From Polaromonas sp. (lineage in GTDB: Bacteria; Pseudomonadota; Gammaproteobacteria; Burkholderiales; Burkholderiaceae_C): a DNA stretch of 14,457 nucleotides. The notes below the pieces were generated by a model, which was not told the DNA's origin, searched no databases, and saw only the letters and a list, made by a program, of their open reading frames with translations. The translations under genes were made by a program, and so were the position numbers. Where the stretch lies: the NCBI GenBank assembly GCA_013205645.1, contig JABMMH010000084.1:1-14457 (forward strand). The letters are read 5' to 3'. This document shows, one piece after another, positions 7,700-14,457 of the stretch (the first letter of the stretch is position 1; each line of letters opens with the position of its first letter).

Positions 7700-8203
7700 A
7701 TGAAAGTTCTTGATCTGAAGTGTGCCTACCAGCACGTGTTTGAAGGCTGGTTTGCATCCGAAGACGATTTCCAAAGCCAGCTGGCCCGTGGCTTGGTGGA
7801 ATGCCCTCTGTGCGCTGACGTGAACATCAGCAAGCAACTCAGCGCGCCGCGGTTGAATCTGGGGGCTGCACCGCCTTTGAAGGCCCCGTCAGCATCCTCC
7901 GCACCAAGCTCCACAGAGCTTGTGCCGGCGCAAGCCGCATCGCCAGACACTTCCCCGCAAGACCGGCAGGCGCTGCAAGACATGCAAGGCGATTGGCTGA
8001 AAATGGTGCGTCAGGTGATGGCCAACACCGAAGACGTCGGCAGCCACTTTGCGGAAGTGGCGCGGCAGATGCATTACGGCGAAGCCGATGAGCGGAGCAT
8101 TCGCGGCCAAACCTCACGCGAAGAAGCCGTGGCCTTGCTCGAAGAAGGCATTTCAGTGCTGCCCTTGCCGATGCCAGCGTCGCTCAAAGAAACGCTGCAG
8201 TAG
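7700..8203 (+). CDS. DUF1178 family zinc-ribbon-like protein
   Basis: This 167-residue cytoplasmic protein starts MKVLDLKCAYQHVFEGWFAS, the DUF1178 signature. Cys8 and His12 plus Cys35 and Cys38 (VECPLC) could form a zinc-ribbon site. A Pro/Ala/Ser-rich linker at about 52-85 joins this to a C-terminal helical domain containing HFAEVARQMHYGEADERSIRG, also typical of the family. Most members have Cys...Gly-His at the first site; here the residue before His12 is Gln. The molecular function is unknown. The gene follows the NUDIX gene by 21 bp on the same strand and is probably the last gene of the extended nuo transcript. It converges with the ABC exporter gene across a 118-bp gap. Confidence 0.88.
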   Translation: MKVLDLKCAYQHVFEGWFASEDDFQSQLARGLVECPLCADVNISKQLSAPRLNLGAAPPLKAPSASSAPSSTELVPAQAASPDTSPQDRQALQDMQGDWLKMVRQVMANTEDVGSHFAEVARQMHYGEADERSIRGQTSREEAVALLEEGISVLPLPMPASLKETLQ

Positions 8204-8227
8204 TCGCAGCGCCGTGACCCGGCAAGC

Positions 8228-8253
8228 ATCGCCGAGAGGGCTCGGCTCCCACA
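8228..8253 (-). repeat. REP-like hairpin, copy A of an inverted doublet
   Basis: Read on the minus strand, this unit starts TGTGGGAG, has a six-base stem GCCGAG/CTCGGC (8231-8236 with 8241-8246) around a four-base loop, and ends CGAT. Head, imperfect palindrome and CGA foot are the layout of bacterial REP sequences. It lies between convergent genes, so it could also stabilise 3' ends, but no U-tract follows. Assignment as a REP is by pattern; genome copy number is unknown. Confidence 0.55.
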
Positions 8254-8272
8254 ACACGCGCTCCCATTCCCA

Positions 8273-8297
8273 TGTAGGAGGCCAGCCCCTGGCCGAT
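8273..8297 (+). repeat. REP-like hairpin, copy B of an inverted doublet
   Basis: Read on the plus strand, this unit starts TGTAGGAG, has a five-base stem GGCCA/TGGCC (8280-8284 with 8290-8294) around a five-base loop, and ends CGAT. It resembles the neighbouring copy in opposite orientation, with a 19-base spacer between them. The GTAG immediately 5' of a hairpin is the feature recognised by REP-associated tyrosine transposases (RAYTs) in other bacteria. Assignment here is by pattern. Confidence 0.55.
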
Positions 8298-8321
8298 CCC
8301 CAACGCCGCCACCGAACTCGC

Positions 8322-10103
8322 TCAACTCGTGAACTGCAGCTCCGCCAGCCGCGCATAAATCCCGCCTTGCCTCACCAATTCGACATGGCTGCCTTGCTCC
8401 ACCAGCCGACCGTGGTCGAGCACCAGAATACGGTCAGCTTGCTGCACGGTGGCCAGCCGATGCGCAATCACCAAGGTCGTGCGTCCGCGCATGGCCGACT
8501 CCAGCGCAGCCTGCACCATGCGTTCGCTTTCGGCGTCGAGCGCGCTGGTGGCTTCGTCGAGCAGCAGCAGCGGCGGGTTTTTCAGCATCGCCCGGGCAAT
8601 GGCGATGCGCTGCCGTTGGCCGCCTGACAAGCGCACACCGCGCTCGCCCAAAAAGGTGTCATAGCCTTCAGGTAGCGCCAGGATGAACTCGTGCGCAAAC
8701 GCAGCTTTCGCTGCGGCTTTGACCTCGTCATCCGTGGCGTTGGGCTTGCCGTAACGAATATTTTCAAACGCGCTGCTGGAGAAAATCACAGCGTCTTGCG
8801 GCACGATGCCGATGCGCTCGCGCAGCGCGTGCAGATCCATCTGCGGAGTGGCCACGCTGTCCAGCGTGATTTGACCCGACAGCGGATCGTAAAAGCGCAG
8901 CAGCAACTGAAACACCGTGCTCTTGCCCGCGCCGCTGGGGCCAACGATGGCGACGGTTTCGCCGGGTGCGACATGGAGCGTGAAGTCACTGAGAGCCGCC
9001 TGCGCCGGGCGCGACGGATAATGAAACGTCACGCTCTCAAAAGACACGGCACTGCCGGCTTGCGGTGTGGGCGCTTTGACCGGCTTGGCAGGGGACGAGA
9101 TAGGTGAGCGGCTGCTCAGCAATTCCATCAAGCGTTCGGTGGCACCGGCGGCGCGCAGCAAGTCGCCATAGACCTCGCCCAGCACGGCAAAAGCGCTGGC
9201 CAAAATGATCACGTAAAGCACGGTCTGGCCCAAGGCGCCAGCGGTGATGTCACCGCGCACCACCGCTTGTGTGCCTTGGTACAGGCCCCACAACAAGGCC
9301 GCCGAGGTCGCGATGATGATGAAGGCGACCAGCACCGAGCGCGCTGCAGTACGCCGCACGGCCACCTGAAAAGCATCGCCGGTCGATTTGTCAAAACGCA
9401 CAGACTCGCGCGCTTCGGCGGTGTAACTTTGCACCACCGGAATCGCGTTCAGCACTTCGGCGGCAATGGCGCTGGAGTCGGCCACGCGGTCTTGGCTGGC
9501 GCGGGATAGCTTGCGCACGCGCCGGCCAAACCAGACGCTCGGCAAGACAATCAAGACCAATACGCCGAAGACCTGAACCATCACGACAGGGTTGGTGTAA
9601 ATCAACATGACCAGCGCGCCCATGCCCATCACCGCATTGCGCAGCCCCATGCTCAAGGACGAGCCGACCACCGCTTGCACCAGCGTGGTGTCGGTTGTCA
9701 GGCGCGACAGCACTTCGCCGGTTTGCGTGGTTTCAAAAAACTCGGGGCTTTGCTTGAGCACATGCGAATACACCGCGTTGCGCAAATCAGCCGTGACTCT
9801 TTCGCCAAGCCAGCTGACCAGGTAGAACCGGCCGGCTGAAAAAAGACCCAAAGCCGTTGCCACGGCAAACAGCTCAAAAAAGTGCGTTCGCACGGCCATC
9901 AGTTGCTCGCCCTTGTCGGCTTCCGACATGCCGCCGTCGATCAGGCTGCGCAGCGCCAGCGGGAACAGCAAGGTGGCGCCCGCCGCCAACGTGAGAAACA
10001 GCAGCGCCAAAAAAATGCGGCCCCGGTAAGGCCGCAAAAAGGGCAACAGCCCGGAAAGAGATTTGGGCGAGCCCTTGGCGGGCTGAGCGGAAGAAATAAC
10101 CAT
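8322..10103 (-). CDS. Half-size ABC exporter (MsbA/BmrA-type permease-ATPase fusion)
   Basis: This is a 593-residue type IV ABC exporter half-transporter expected to act as a homodimer in the inner membrane. Residues about 20-310 form the six-helix transmembrane domain (clear helices near 29-55, 75-95, 155-190 and 255-305). Residues about 350-593 form the ATPase: Walker A GPSGAGKST at 388-396, Q-loop Gln436, signature LSGGQ at 492-496, Walker B LLLLDE at 512-517 with catalytic Glu517, D-loop SALD at 520-523 and H-loop His548. All are intact. The sequence resembles the MsbA-related group common in Proteobacteria; substrates may be lipid or drug and cannot be told from sequence. The gene starts 52 bp after the AttH-like gene on the same strand and may share its transcript. 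The start has no clear Shine-Dalgarno site. Confidence 0.93.
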   Translation of the reverse strand: MVISSAQPAKGSPKSLSGLLPFLRPYRGRIFLALLFLTLAAGATLLFPLALRSLIDGGMSEADKGEQLMAVRTHFFELFAVATALGLFSAGRFYLVSWLGERVTADLRNAVYSHVLKQSPEFFETTQTGEVLSRLTTDTTLVQAVVGSSLSMGLRNAVMGMGALVMLIYTNPVVMVQVFGVLVLIVLPSVWFGRRVRKLSRASQDRVADSSAIAAEVLNAIPVVQSYTAEARESVRFDKSTGDAFQVAVRRTAARSVLVAFIIIATSAALLWGLYQGTQAVVRGDITAGALGQTVLYVIILASAFAVLGEVYGDLLRAAGATERLMELLSSRSPISSPAKPVKAPTPQAGSAVSFESVTFHYPSRPAQAALSDFTLHVAPGETVAIVGPSGAGKSTVFQLLLRFYDPLSGQITLDSVATPQMDLHALRERIGIVPQDAVIFSSSAFENIRYGKPNATDDEVKAAAKAAFAHEFILALPEGYDTFLGERGVRLSGGQRQRIAIARAMLKNPPLLLLDEATSALDAESERMVQAALESAMRGRTTLVIAHRLATVQQADRILVLDHGRLVEQGSHVELVRQGGIYARLAELQFTS

Positions 10104-10155
10104 GCAGTGAGTTTAGCGATGTGAACCAGCAAGTCAGCGGTCGACTTGTTTCAGT

Positions 10156-11238
10156 TCAAAGTCGCAGCGCTGCCGCGTAGCCGGTCATTTCCAAATAACC
10201 GCGGCCAACACGATGGCCTTGGCTGTCCAGCAGCTCGCTGAGGCCTTCCCAATACACCGCGCCGGTGGACGAGCGGCTGTCGAGCTCTTGGCTGTCGATG
10301 ACCGCTTTCACGCGGTACACCGCGGTCGGCGTGCGCACCTGCCACTCGACCGGGTAGCGCGCCTGCGTCAGCGGGCTGGTCCAATGCCGCACCGGCGTGA
10401 ATGTCACCTCGCTGCGTTTGAAGACCCTTAGCTCGCCTTTGGCCGAGCGGAAAGAGCCGCCGTCCCAGACCGTGCCGCCGCTGGCCGTGCGCAGCCGAAA
10501 GGCTGTGAGCGCGCTGCCGTCGTCGAAGTTCATGCCGATCCAGTCCCAGCCTTGGGCTTCGGGGTGCAGCAGTTCTTCGCTCCATTCGTGGTCTAGCCAA
10601 GCTTTACCCGTGACGTCGAAAGTTTGCCCTTGCAAGGTGATTTTGCCGCTGGTGTTCAGCTGCGGGTGGCTGTAATAGTAGCTGGCCTGACGCGCCTCTG
10701 GCCCTTTGCGCGACAGGCCATTTTGGCCTTGCAAAATCAGCGGCTGGGTTTCATTCATTTGCAGTTGCAGCGCGAAGTCGGTGCTCGGCAAGCTGGCGTT
10801 GTAGCGGCTGGGCTCAGCCGTGTCGCGCTGCAAAGTCCAGTCATTGAGCTTGAGCTGGGTGTCTTCTGTACTGGCGACCGCCACACCAAAACCGGCGCGG
10901 GCAATGCGTTGGTCGTGCCAGAGTTTTTGGCCCTGGACATCGGTCACGGCCGCATGCGCAAAGATGAGTTGCTGCGCCGAAAACTTCGACAGCATAGTTT
11001 GGGTTGCATCCACGCGCGTGCGAAAAAATGTCAGCTGAAAACCGAACTCACGGCCGTCTGCTGCGCGACTGCGGGCGTGTCCGGTGATGTACCACCACTC
11101 GGTGCGCAGCTCCGGATGTGCGCCGTGGTCGCGCGGAAAGCGCAGCGGTCGGGCGGGCAAAGACCACGCCGAGAAGGGTGCGCTGGCTGAGGCCATGCCG
11201 GCAGCACTGGCCGCCATGAGCGCGCGCCGCGTCAGCAT
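10156..11238 (-). CDS. AttH/CrtC-family lipocalin-like protein with Tat signal
   Basis: This 360-residue predicted periplasmic protein belongs to the AttH / carotenoid 1,2-hydratase-like group with a paired calycin (lipocalin-like) fold. It opens with a Tat-type signal, MLTRRALMAASAAG, twin arginines at 4-5, a hydrophobic stretch to about 20, and likely cleavage near 20-27. Family motifs follow: HPELRTEWWYITGH at 41-54, GKAWLDHEWS at 211-220, GWDWIGMNFDDGSALTAFRL at 230-249, and YWEG...GRGYLEMTGYA near 329-355. The frame is open to a TTG at 11295, but the ATG at 11238 places the twin arginines at the normal spot. Carotenoid hydratase activity is unlikely, since no carotenoid genes are near. 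Its place beside an FtsX permease and a LolD-like ATPase suggests a periplasmic partner of an AttEFGH-like lipid-handling ABC system. Confidence 0.88.
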   Translation of the reverse strand: MLTRRALMAASAAGMASASAPFSAWSLPARPLRFPRDHGAHPELRTEWWYITGHARSRAADGREFGFQLTFFRTRVDATQTMLSKFSAQQLIFAHAAVTDVQGQKLWHDQRIARAGFGVAVASTEDTQLKLNDWTLQRDTAEPSRYNASLPSTDFALQLQMNETQPLILQGQNGLSRKGPEARQASYYYSHPQLNTSGKITLQGQTFDVTGKAWLDHEWSEELLHPEAQGWDWIGMNFDDGSALTAFRLRTASGGTVWDGGSFRSAKGELRVFKRSEVTFTPVRHWTSPLTQARYPVEWQVRTPTAVYRVKAVIDSQELDSRSSTGAVYWEGLSELLDSQGHRVGRGYLEMTGYAAALRL

Positions 11239-11291
11239 TGAAGGTGCAGAGTCATGCTGCGATTCTCGCAGCCTGCAACAAGCCAAGCAAC

Positions 11292-11513
11292 TCAAGCCGG
11301 CTGGGTGTGCCCAATCGGGTCGGTTTCAAACACCACTTCACCGGTGTCCACATGGATCACGCGGATGTGCTGACGGGTCGGGTCGGCAAGACTTTTCACC
11401 GCGACCGCAACGGCTAAGCCGCGGTCGTTGTAAATCTGCTGAGAATTGTTTTGCGGCAACAGACTGCCGCGCAAGGGACTGCTACTTTCAATGCGGTACT
11501 GTGAACTGGCCAT
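11292..11513 (-). CDS. Small protein of unknown function (73 aa)
   Basis: I do not recognise a named family. The protein is soluble-looking, with no signal peptide, no membrane helix and no cysteine. It starts MASSQYRIESSSPLRGSLLP, followed by a polar Asn/Gln stretch, a short alternating hydrophobic run (GLAVAVAVKSL, about 32-42) and a strand-like C-terminal half (HIRVIHVDTGEVVFETDPIG). GGGA about nine bases before the ATG is a reasonable ribosome binding site, and a candidate sigma-70 promoter lies upstream. It sits between the FtsX permease and the AttH-like gene, 53 bp before the latter's ATG, and would be first in that transcript. Codon use resembles its neighbours. It is probably real, but function is open. 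Confidence 0.6.
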   Translation of the reverse strand: MASSQYRIESSSPLRGSLLPQNNSQQIYNDRGLAVAVAVKSLADPTRQHIRVIHVDTGEVVFETDPIGHTQPA

Positions 11514-11576
11514 GATGAATGTCCCAAACGAAATGTCGATGTGCGAACAACAACTGAACTCATCCTAAGCTTTGAA

Positions 11577-11594
11577 TGTGACGTTTTGATCACA
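11577..11594. promoter_or_regulatory. Inverted repeat TGTGA-N8-TCACA, candidate operator
   Basis: The arms TGTGA (11577-11581) and TCACA (11590-11594) are perfect inverted repeats separated by eight bases. The arms match CRP-type half-sites, but the canonical CRP spacing is six. The site overlaps the proposed -10 box of the minus-strand promoter, which would suit a repressor more than an activator. The regulator is unknown; the repeat could also be a chance occurrence. Confidence 0.4.
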
Positions 11595-11616
11595 GAAAAA
11601 TTCGAGAAAAGGTCAA
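11589..11616 (-). promoter_or_regulatory. Candidate sigma-70 promoter for the small protein / AttH-like gene
   Basis: On the minus strand, TTGACC (complement of 11611-11616, five of six matches to TTGACA) is followed after 16 bases by TGTGAT (complement of 11589-11594, four of six matches to TATAAT). This lies in the 137-bp gap between the permease gene and the 73-residue protein, leaving a leader of about 70 bases before the ATG at 11513. The prediction is by consensus only. Confidence 0.4.
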
Positions 11617-11650
11617 GAAGGTAACGATTCGAAAAGTCGCTTTGCCCGTC

Positions 11651-14230
11651 TCACCAGTCTTCTTTGACCGCCAGCACCGCGTCGGCGCTGGCGGCTGCGC
11701 GGCCTGCCAGCCACGCGGTCAAGGTGCCCGCCAAGATGACGGCCGCGCACAAAGCCAGCAAACGCAGCCACGGCACTTGCATGTCCATCGTCCAGTGGAA
11801 ACTTTGCGGATTCACCACGTGCACCAGCACCACCGACACCACCAACCCCAGCGCCAAGCCGGCGACCGAACCCATGACCGTCCAAGCCGCACCTTCACCG
11901 GCCACCACCGTCAGAATTTGCCGGCGCGTCAGGCCCAAGTGAGCCAGCAGGCCAAACTCCTTGCGCCTGGCCAAGACTTGGGCGCTGAAGTTGGCAGCCA
12001 CGCCAAACAGACCGATCGCGATGGCGACCGCCTGCAGCCAATAGGTGACCGCAAAGCTGCGGTCAAAAATACGCAGCGAGGTGGTACGGATCTGGCTGGC
12101 CGAGGCAAACTCAATCAGGCTGCCTGCGCCCGAGGCCTGCTCAGGTGCCTCACGGATGGCTTGTTGCACCGCTGCATCACTGGCATCAGTCGTCAGCCAG
12201 AGCGCTAGATCGTTGACACGTTGGTCACCGGTGAGCCGCACAAAGTCAGCCTGGTCGATGGCGATGGCGCCGAACTGTCGTGCGTAATCGCGCCACACGC
12301 CGGCGACAAAAAAGCGCCTCGCTGGGACCTTGCTGCTGGTCATGGCTTCCCCGAACGCGGATGACAGCGGCTCAAAAAAGCCACCCAATTTGGCTTGGTA
12401 AAGATCCAGCATCGGCTCGCTGACATAAATGCCGATGGCGCCCGCCGGTACGGTCAAAGCTTCGCCCACCAAGGGCAGGGCACTGGCCGGGTCTTGCAGA
12501 TCGCGGGCGATCAATGCCACCGTGGGTTGCGCCGGGTTGAGTAAGAGTTGCGTCACGCGCAGGCTGCTGACGCGCTGCACGCCCGGCACAGCGGCCACGC
12601 GCTCAACGAACGCGGGGCTGAAATAAGCGCTGTCGCTGGCAGCGGCACTGACCGACGTGCGCACGTAAAGATCAGCCGGCAGCACCACGTCCAGCCAGCT
12701 GGTGACCGATTGCCGAAAGCTCGCCACCATGACGGTCAGCGCCACCGCCAAACTCAGCGACGCCACCACGCCGCTGACCGCCACACCAGCACTTTCGCGC
12801 ACGCGGCGTGCACGTTCCACCGCCAGCAGGGGCAGCGCGCGGTGCGCCACCCACGGGCTCAGCCGTCCGTACAAGAATCCGATCAAACCCGGCAGCGCGG
12901 TGATACCGCCGACCAGCAACAAACCGACCGAAAAATATGCCCCCAGCGCGATGCCTGCCACGGGTGGCAGCAACGCCAGTACGCCGCTGGCAACCAACAA
13001 TCCCAAGCTCAACCAGTGGCTGCGCGGGCCGCCCAAGGCGGCGCCTAAACCTTTGAGGCTTTGTGCAGGCGGCAATTTTTGGGCACTTTGGGCCGGCCAC
13101 CAACCGCCCACCAATGCGGCCACCACGCCCAACCCGCCATAGACCAGCGCGGCCGTGCTGCTCCATTGCAGCGCGGGAGCGATGCCCGAAAAGTAACCGC
13201 CGCCCAAGTCGCCGCCCAAAACGCGCAAAGCCAGCGCCGCCAGCCCGGTGCCAAGCGCGATACCGGCCACGCTGCCCATGACGCCAAGCACCAGCGACTC
13301 GTACAGCACCAGTCGCAGTCGCTCAGCACCGGTCAGTCCGAGCACACCGAGCAGCGCAAACTGCTGGGCGCGTTTCGCCACGCTCAGCGACAACACTGAA
13401 AAGACCAAAAAAGCGCCTGTGAAAAGTGCCACCAGCGCCAGCACCGTGAGGTTGACGCGGTAAGCTCGAGACAGTTGATTGATACGCTGGGTTGCGTCGC
13501 CGGGCTCGCTCAGGCTCAGTTGTGCTGGCCAGTCGGGCGCGCTTTGCAGCTTGCGGATGAAGGCGCTGCGGTCGACACCTGCGCGCAGTTTGAGGTCGAT
13601 GCGCGACAGCTCGCCGCCGCGCTGAAACAGCTCTTGCGCCGCGCCAATGTCCATCACCGCCAGCGGCCCACCGCCGGCAGCCACTCGGCCCGCCACACGG
13701 ACTTGGAGCAGGCGCACACCGCTTTGCAATTCAACGGTCTCGCCTGCAATCATTTCGCGCGCTTTTGGATTCAAAAAAATCATGCCGGGCGCAAACATGG
13801 CGAAGCGGTCTGCATCTGTGGTCGGCAAGGGCATCAGTTCGGGGGCTACTGGGGCCAGCCGCAAGGCATCCACGCCCAGCACACGCAGCGCCAGCCGTTC
13901 GCCGCTGGCGTTCTGGGCGTAGGTGCTCAGCTCCAGCACGGGGCTGGCCACGCTGACGTCTGGATGCTGCGCGACGCGAGCGAAAACGGCTTCGTCAAAC
14001 GTGCCTTGGGTTCCACGCAGTTCAAGGTCGGGCTGGCCGTTGACCGAGCGCACCGCTTGCGAAAACTCACTCAAGGCCGACGCATTGATAAGGTGCACCG
14101 AGAACGCCAACGCCACGCCCAACATCACCGCCACCACGGCCGCGGCATTGCGCCAAGGGTGGTGTTTGAGTTCTTGCCAGGAAAAAGTGCTGAGCAGTCT
14201 CAGCACGGCAGGGCTTTCAGACCAAGCCAT
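11651..14230 (-). CDS. FtsX/MacB-like ABC transporter permease (fused AttF-AttG / YbbP-like, ten helices)
   Basis: This 859-residue inner-membrane protein has two FtsX-type halves. Predicted helices lie at about 27-48, 259-281, 312-335, 360-378, 405-424, 430-455, 484-505, 728-750, 783-805 and 820-842. Large periplasmic domains of the MacB_PCD kind occupy about 49-258 and 506-727. Each half ends with the typical FtsX segment: RAQQFALLGVLGLTGAERLR (287-306) and RRKEFGLLAHLGLTRRQILT (755-774), the coupling helices that dock the ATPase. Length and ten-helix topology match E. coli YbbP and a fusion of AttF with AttG. Such type VII ABC permeases do not pump across the membrane; they move or extract periplasmic-side substrates (LolCDE for lipoproteins, MacB, FtsEX). 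The start overlaps the ATPase gene by 14 bases, indicating coupling. Substrate is unknown. Confidence 0.9.
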   Translation of the reverse strand: MAWSESPAVLRLLSTFSWQELKHHPWRNAAAVVAVMLGVALAFSVHLINASALSEFSQAVRSVNGQPDLELRGTQGTFDEAVFARVAQHPDVSVASPVLELSTYAQNASGERLALRVLGVDALRLAPVAPELMPLPTTDADRFAMFAPGMIFLNPKAREMIAGETVELQSGVRLLQVRVAGRVAAGGGPLAVMDIGAAQELFQRGGELSRIDLKLRAGVDRSAFIRKLQSAPDWPAQLSLSEPGDATQRINQLSRAYRVNLTVLALVALFTGAFLVFSVLSLSVAKRAQQFALLGVLGLTGAERLRLVLYESLVLGVMGSVAGIALGTGLAALALRVLGGDLGGGYFSGIAPALQWSSTAALVYGGLGVVAALVGGWWPAQSAQKLPPAQSLKGLGAALGGPRSHWLSLGLLVASGVLALLPPVAGIALGAYFSVGLLLVGGITALPGLIGFLYGRLSPWVAHRALPLLAVERARRVRESAGVAVSGVVASLSLAVALTVMVASFRQSVTSWLDVVLPADLYVRTSVSAAASDSAYFSPAFVERVAAVPGVQRVSSLRVTQLLLNPAQPTVALIARDLQDPASALPLVGEALTVPAGAIGIYVSEPMLDLYQAKLGGFFEPLSSAFGEAMTSSKVPARRFFVAGVWRDYARQFGAIAIDQADFVRLTGDQRVNDLALWLTTDASDAAVQQAIREAPEQASGAGSLIEFASASQIRTTSLRIFDRSFAVTYWLQAVAIAIGLFGVAANFSAQVLARRKEFGLLAHLGLTRRQILTVVAGEGAAWTVMGSVAGLALGLVVSVVLVHVVNPQSFHWTMDMQVPWLRLLALCAAVILAGTLTAWLAGRAAASADAVLAVKEDW

Positions 14231-14457
14231 TGGCGAGCAGCTTGAGCACCCGGTCGGCGCGGGCCGCCGCCGCTTCTGAATGCGTGACCAGCACCAGCGA
14301 GGTGCCTTGTTCTTTGGTCTGGGCGATGAGTGCGTCCATCACTTTGGCGGCCGTGCTCGGGTCGAGGTTGCCTGTGGGTTCGTCGGCCAGCAGCAGGCTG
14401 GGGCGGTGCACCAAAGCGCGCGCAATGGCCACGCGTTGCAGCTGGCCACCCGATAGC
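14217..14457 (-). CDS. ABC transporter ATP-binding protein, LolD/YbbA/AttE-like (5' part outside the window)
   Basis: Only the C-terminal 79 codons are visible; the gene continues past the right edge. The fragment begins LSGGQLQRVAIARA, the ABC signature motif, followed by Walker B with the DEPTGNLD sequence characteristic of the LolD/MacB/FtsE class. The H-loop histidine is in VLVTHSEAAAARADRVLKL. Walker A and the Q-loop lie outside the window, so completeness cannot be judged. The 14-base overlap with the downstream permease gene shows they encode one transporter. The first apparent start inside the window (a GTG at 14432) is internal to the conserved domain and is not the real start. Confidence 0.92.
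   Translation of the reverse strand, partial: LSGGQLQRVAIARALVHRPSLLLADEPTGNLDPSTAAKVMDALIAQTKEQGTSLVLVTHSEAAAARADRVLKLLANGLV

Noticed and set aside
8194..8210. GCTGC/GCAGC hairpin overlapping the DUF1178 stop codon
   Set aside because: Five-base stem with no T-tract; not a convincing terminator and probably chance in GC-rich DNA.
8049..8627. 192-residue plus-strand open frame across the end of DUF1178 and the exporter gene
   Set aside because: It is out of frame with two recognised genes, crosses the REP-like doublet, and has an unnatural Arg/His/Gln-rich composition.
11239..11295. TTG-initiated extension of the AttH-like protein (adds 19 residues including CLACC)
   Set aside because: It would push the twin-arginine motif to about residue 23; the ATG at 11238 gives a standard Tat signal start.
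13475..14245. 256-residue plus-strand open frame antisense to the FtsX permease
   Set aside because: His/Gln/Ala/Arg-rich shadow of a high-GC coding region; no domain is recognisable, and the permease on the other strand is clear.

Overview
The window looks like a Betaproteobacterial chromosome of about 60% GC, most likely Comamonadaceae (Rhodoferax/Limnohabitans/Polaromonas-like). This rests on the character of the Nuo proteins, on the DUF2818 – NUDIX – DUF1178 genes following nuoN, and on a GC-rich palindromic unit in the gap before nuoI. The genus assignment is from memory of family-level patterns, not from a search.

Region 1 (about 1-6792, + strand) is the 3' part of the nuo operon. It starts in a non-coding gap carrying a palindromic repeat and continues with nuoI, nuoJ, nuoK, nuoL, nuoM and nuoN. 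These encode one peripheral-arm iron-sulfur subunit and the membrane arm of the proton-pumping NADH:quinone oxidoreductase (complex I). All key iron-ligand cysteines and the main charged residues of the pumping subunits are present.

Region 2 (6798-8203, + strand) is a tightly packed tail on the nuo operon: a three-helix DUF2818 membrane protein, an ADP-ribose pyrophosphatase-type NUDIX hydrolase overlapping it by ATGA, and a DUF1178 zinc-ribbon protein. No terminator is visible between nuoN and these genes, so co-transcription with complex I is likely.

Region 3 (8204-8321) is the short gap between convergent genes. It holds two REP-like hairpins in inverted orientation (a REPIN/BIME-like doublet), each with a GTRGGAG head and a CGAT foot.

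Region 4 (8322-14457, all - strand) is an envelope-transport block. In transcription order it contains the 3' part of a LolD/YbbA-type ABC ATPase (cut by the window edge), an 859-residue FtsX/MacB-like permease with about ten membrane helices, a gap with a candidate promoter and overlapping inverted repeat, a 73-residue protein of unknown function, a Tat-exported lipocalin-like AttH/CrtC-family protein, and an MsbA/BmrA-type half-size ABC exporter. ATPase + FtsX permease + AttH protein resembles the AttEFGH arrangement and, by architecture, Lol-type lipid or lipoprotein extraction systems. Its substrate is unknown and it is the least understood system here. No RNA genes, CRISPR arrays, insertion sequences or phage genes were seen, and no stretch over 300 bases lacks a gene.
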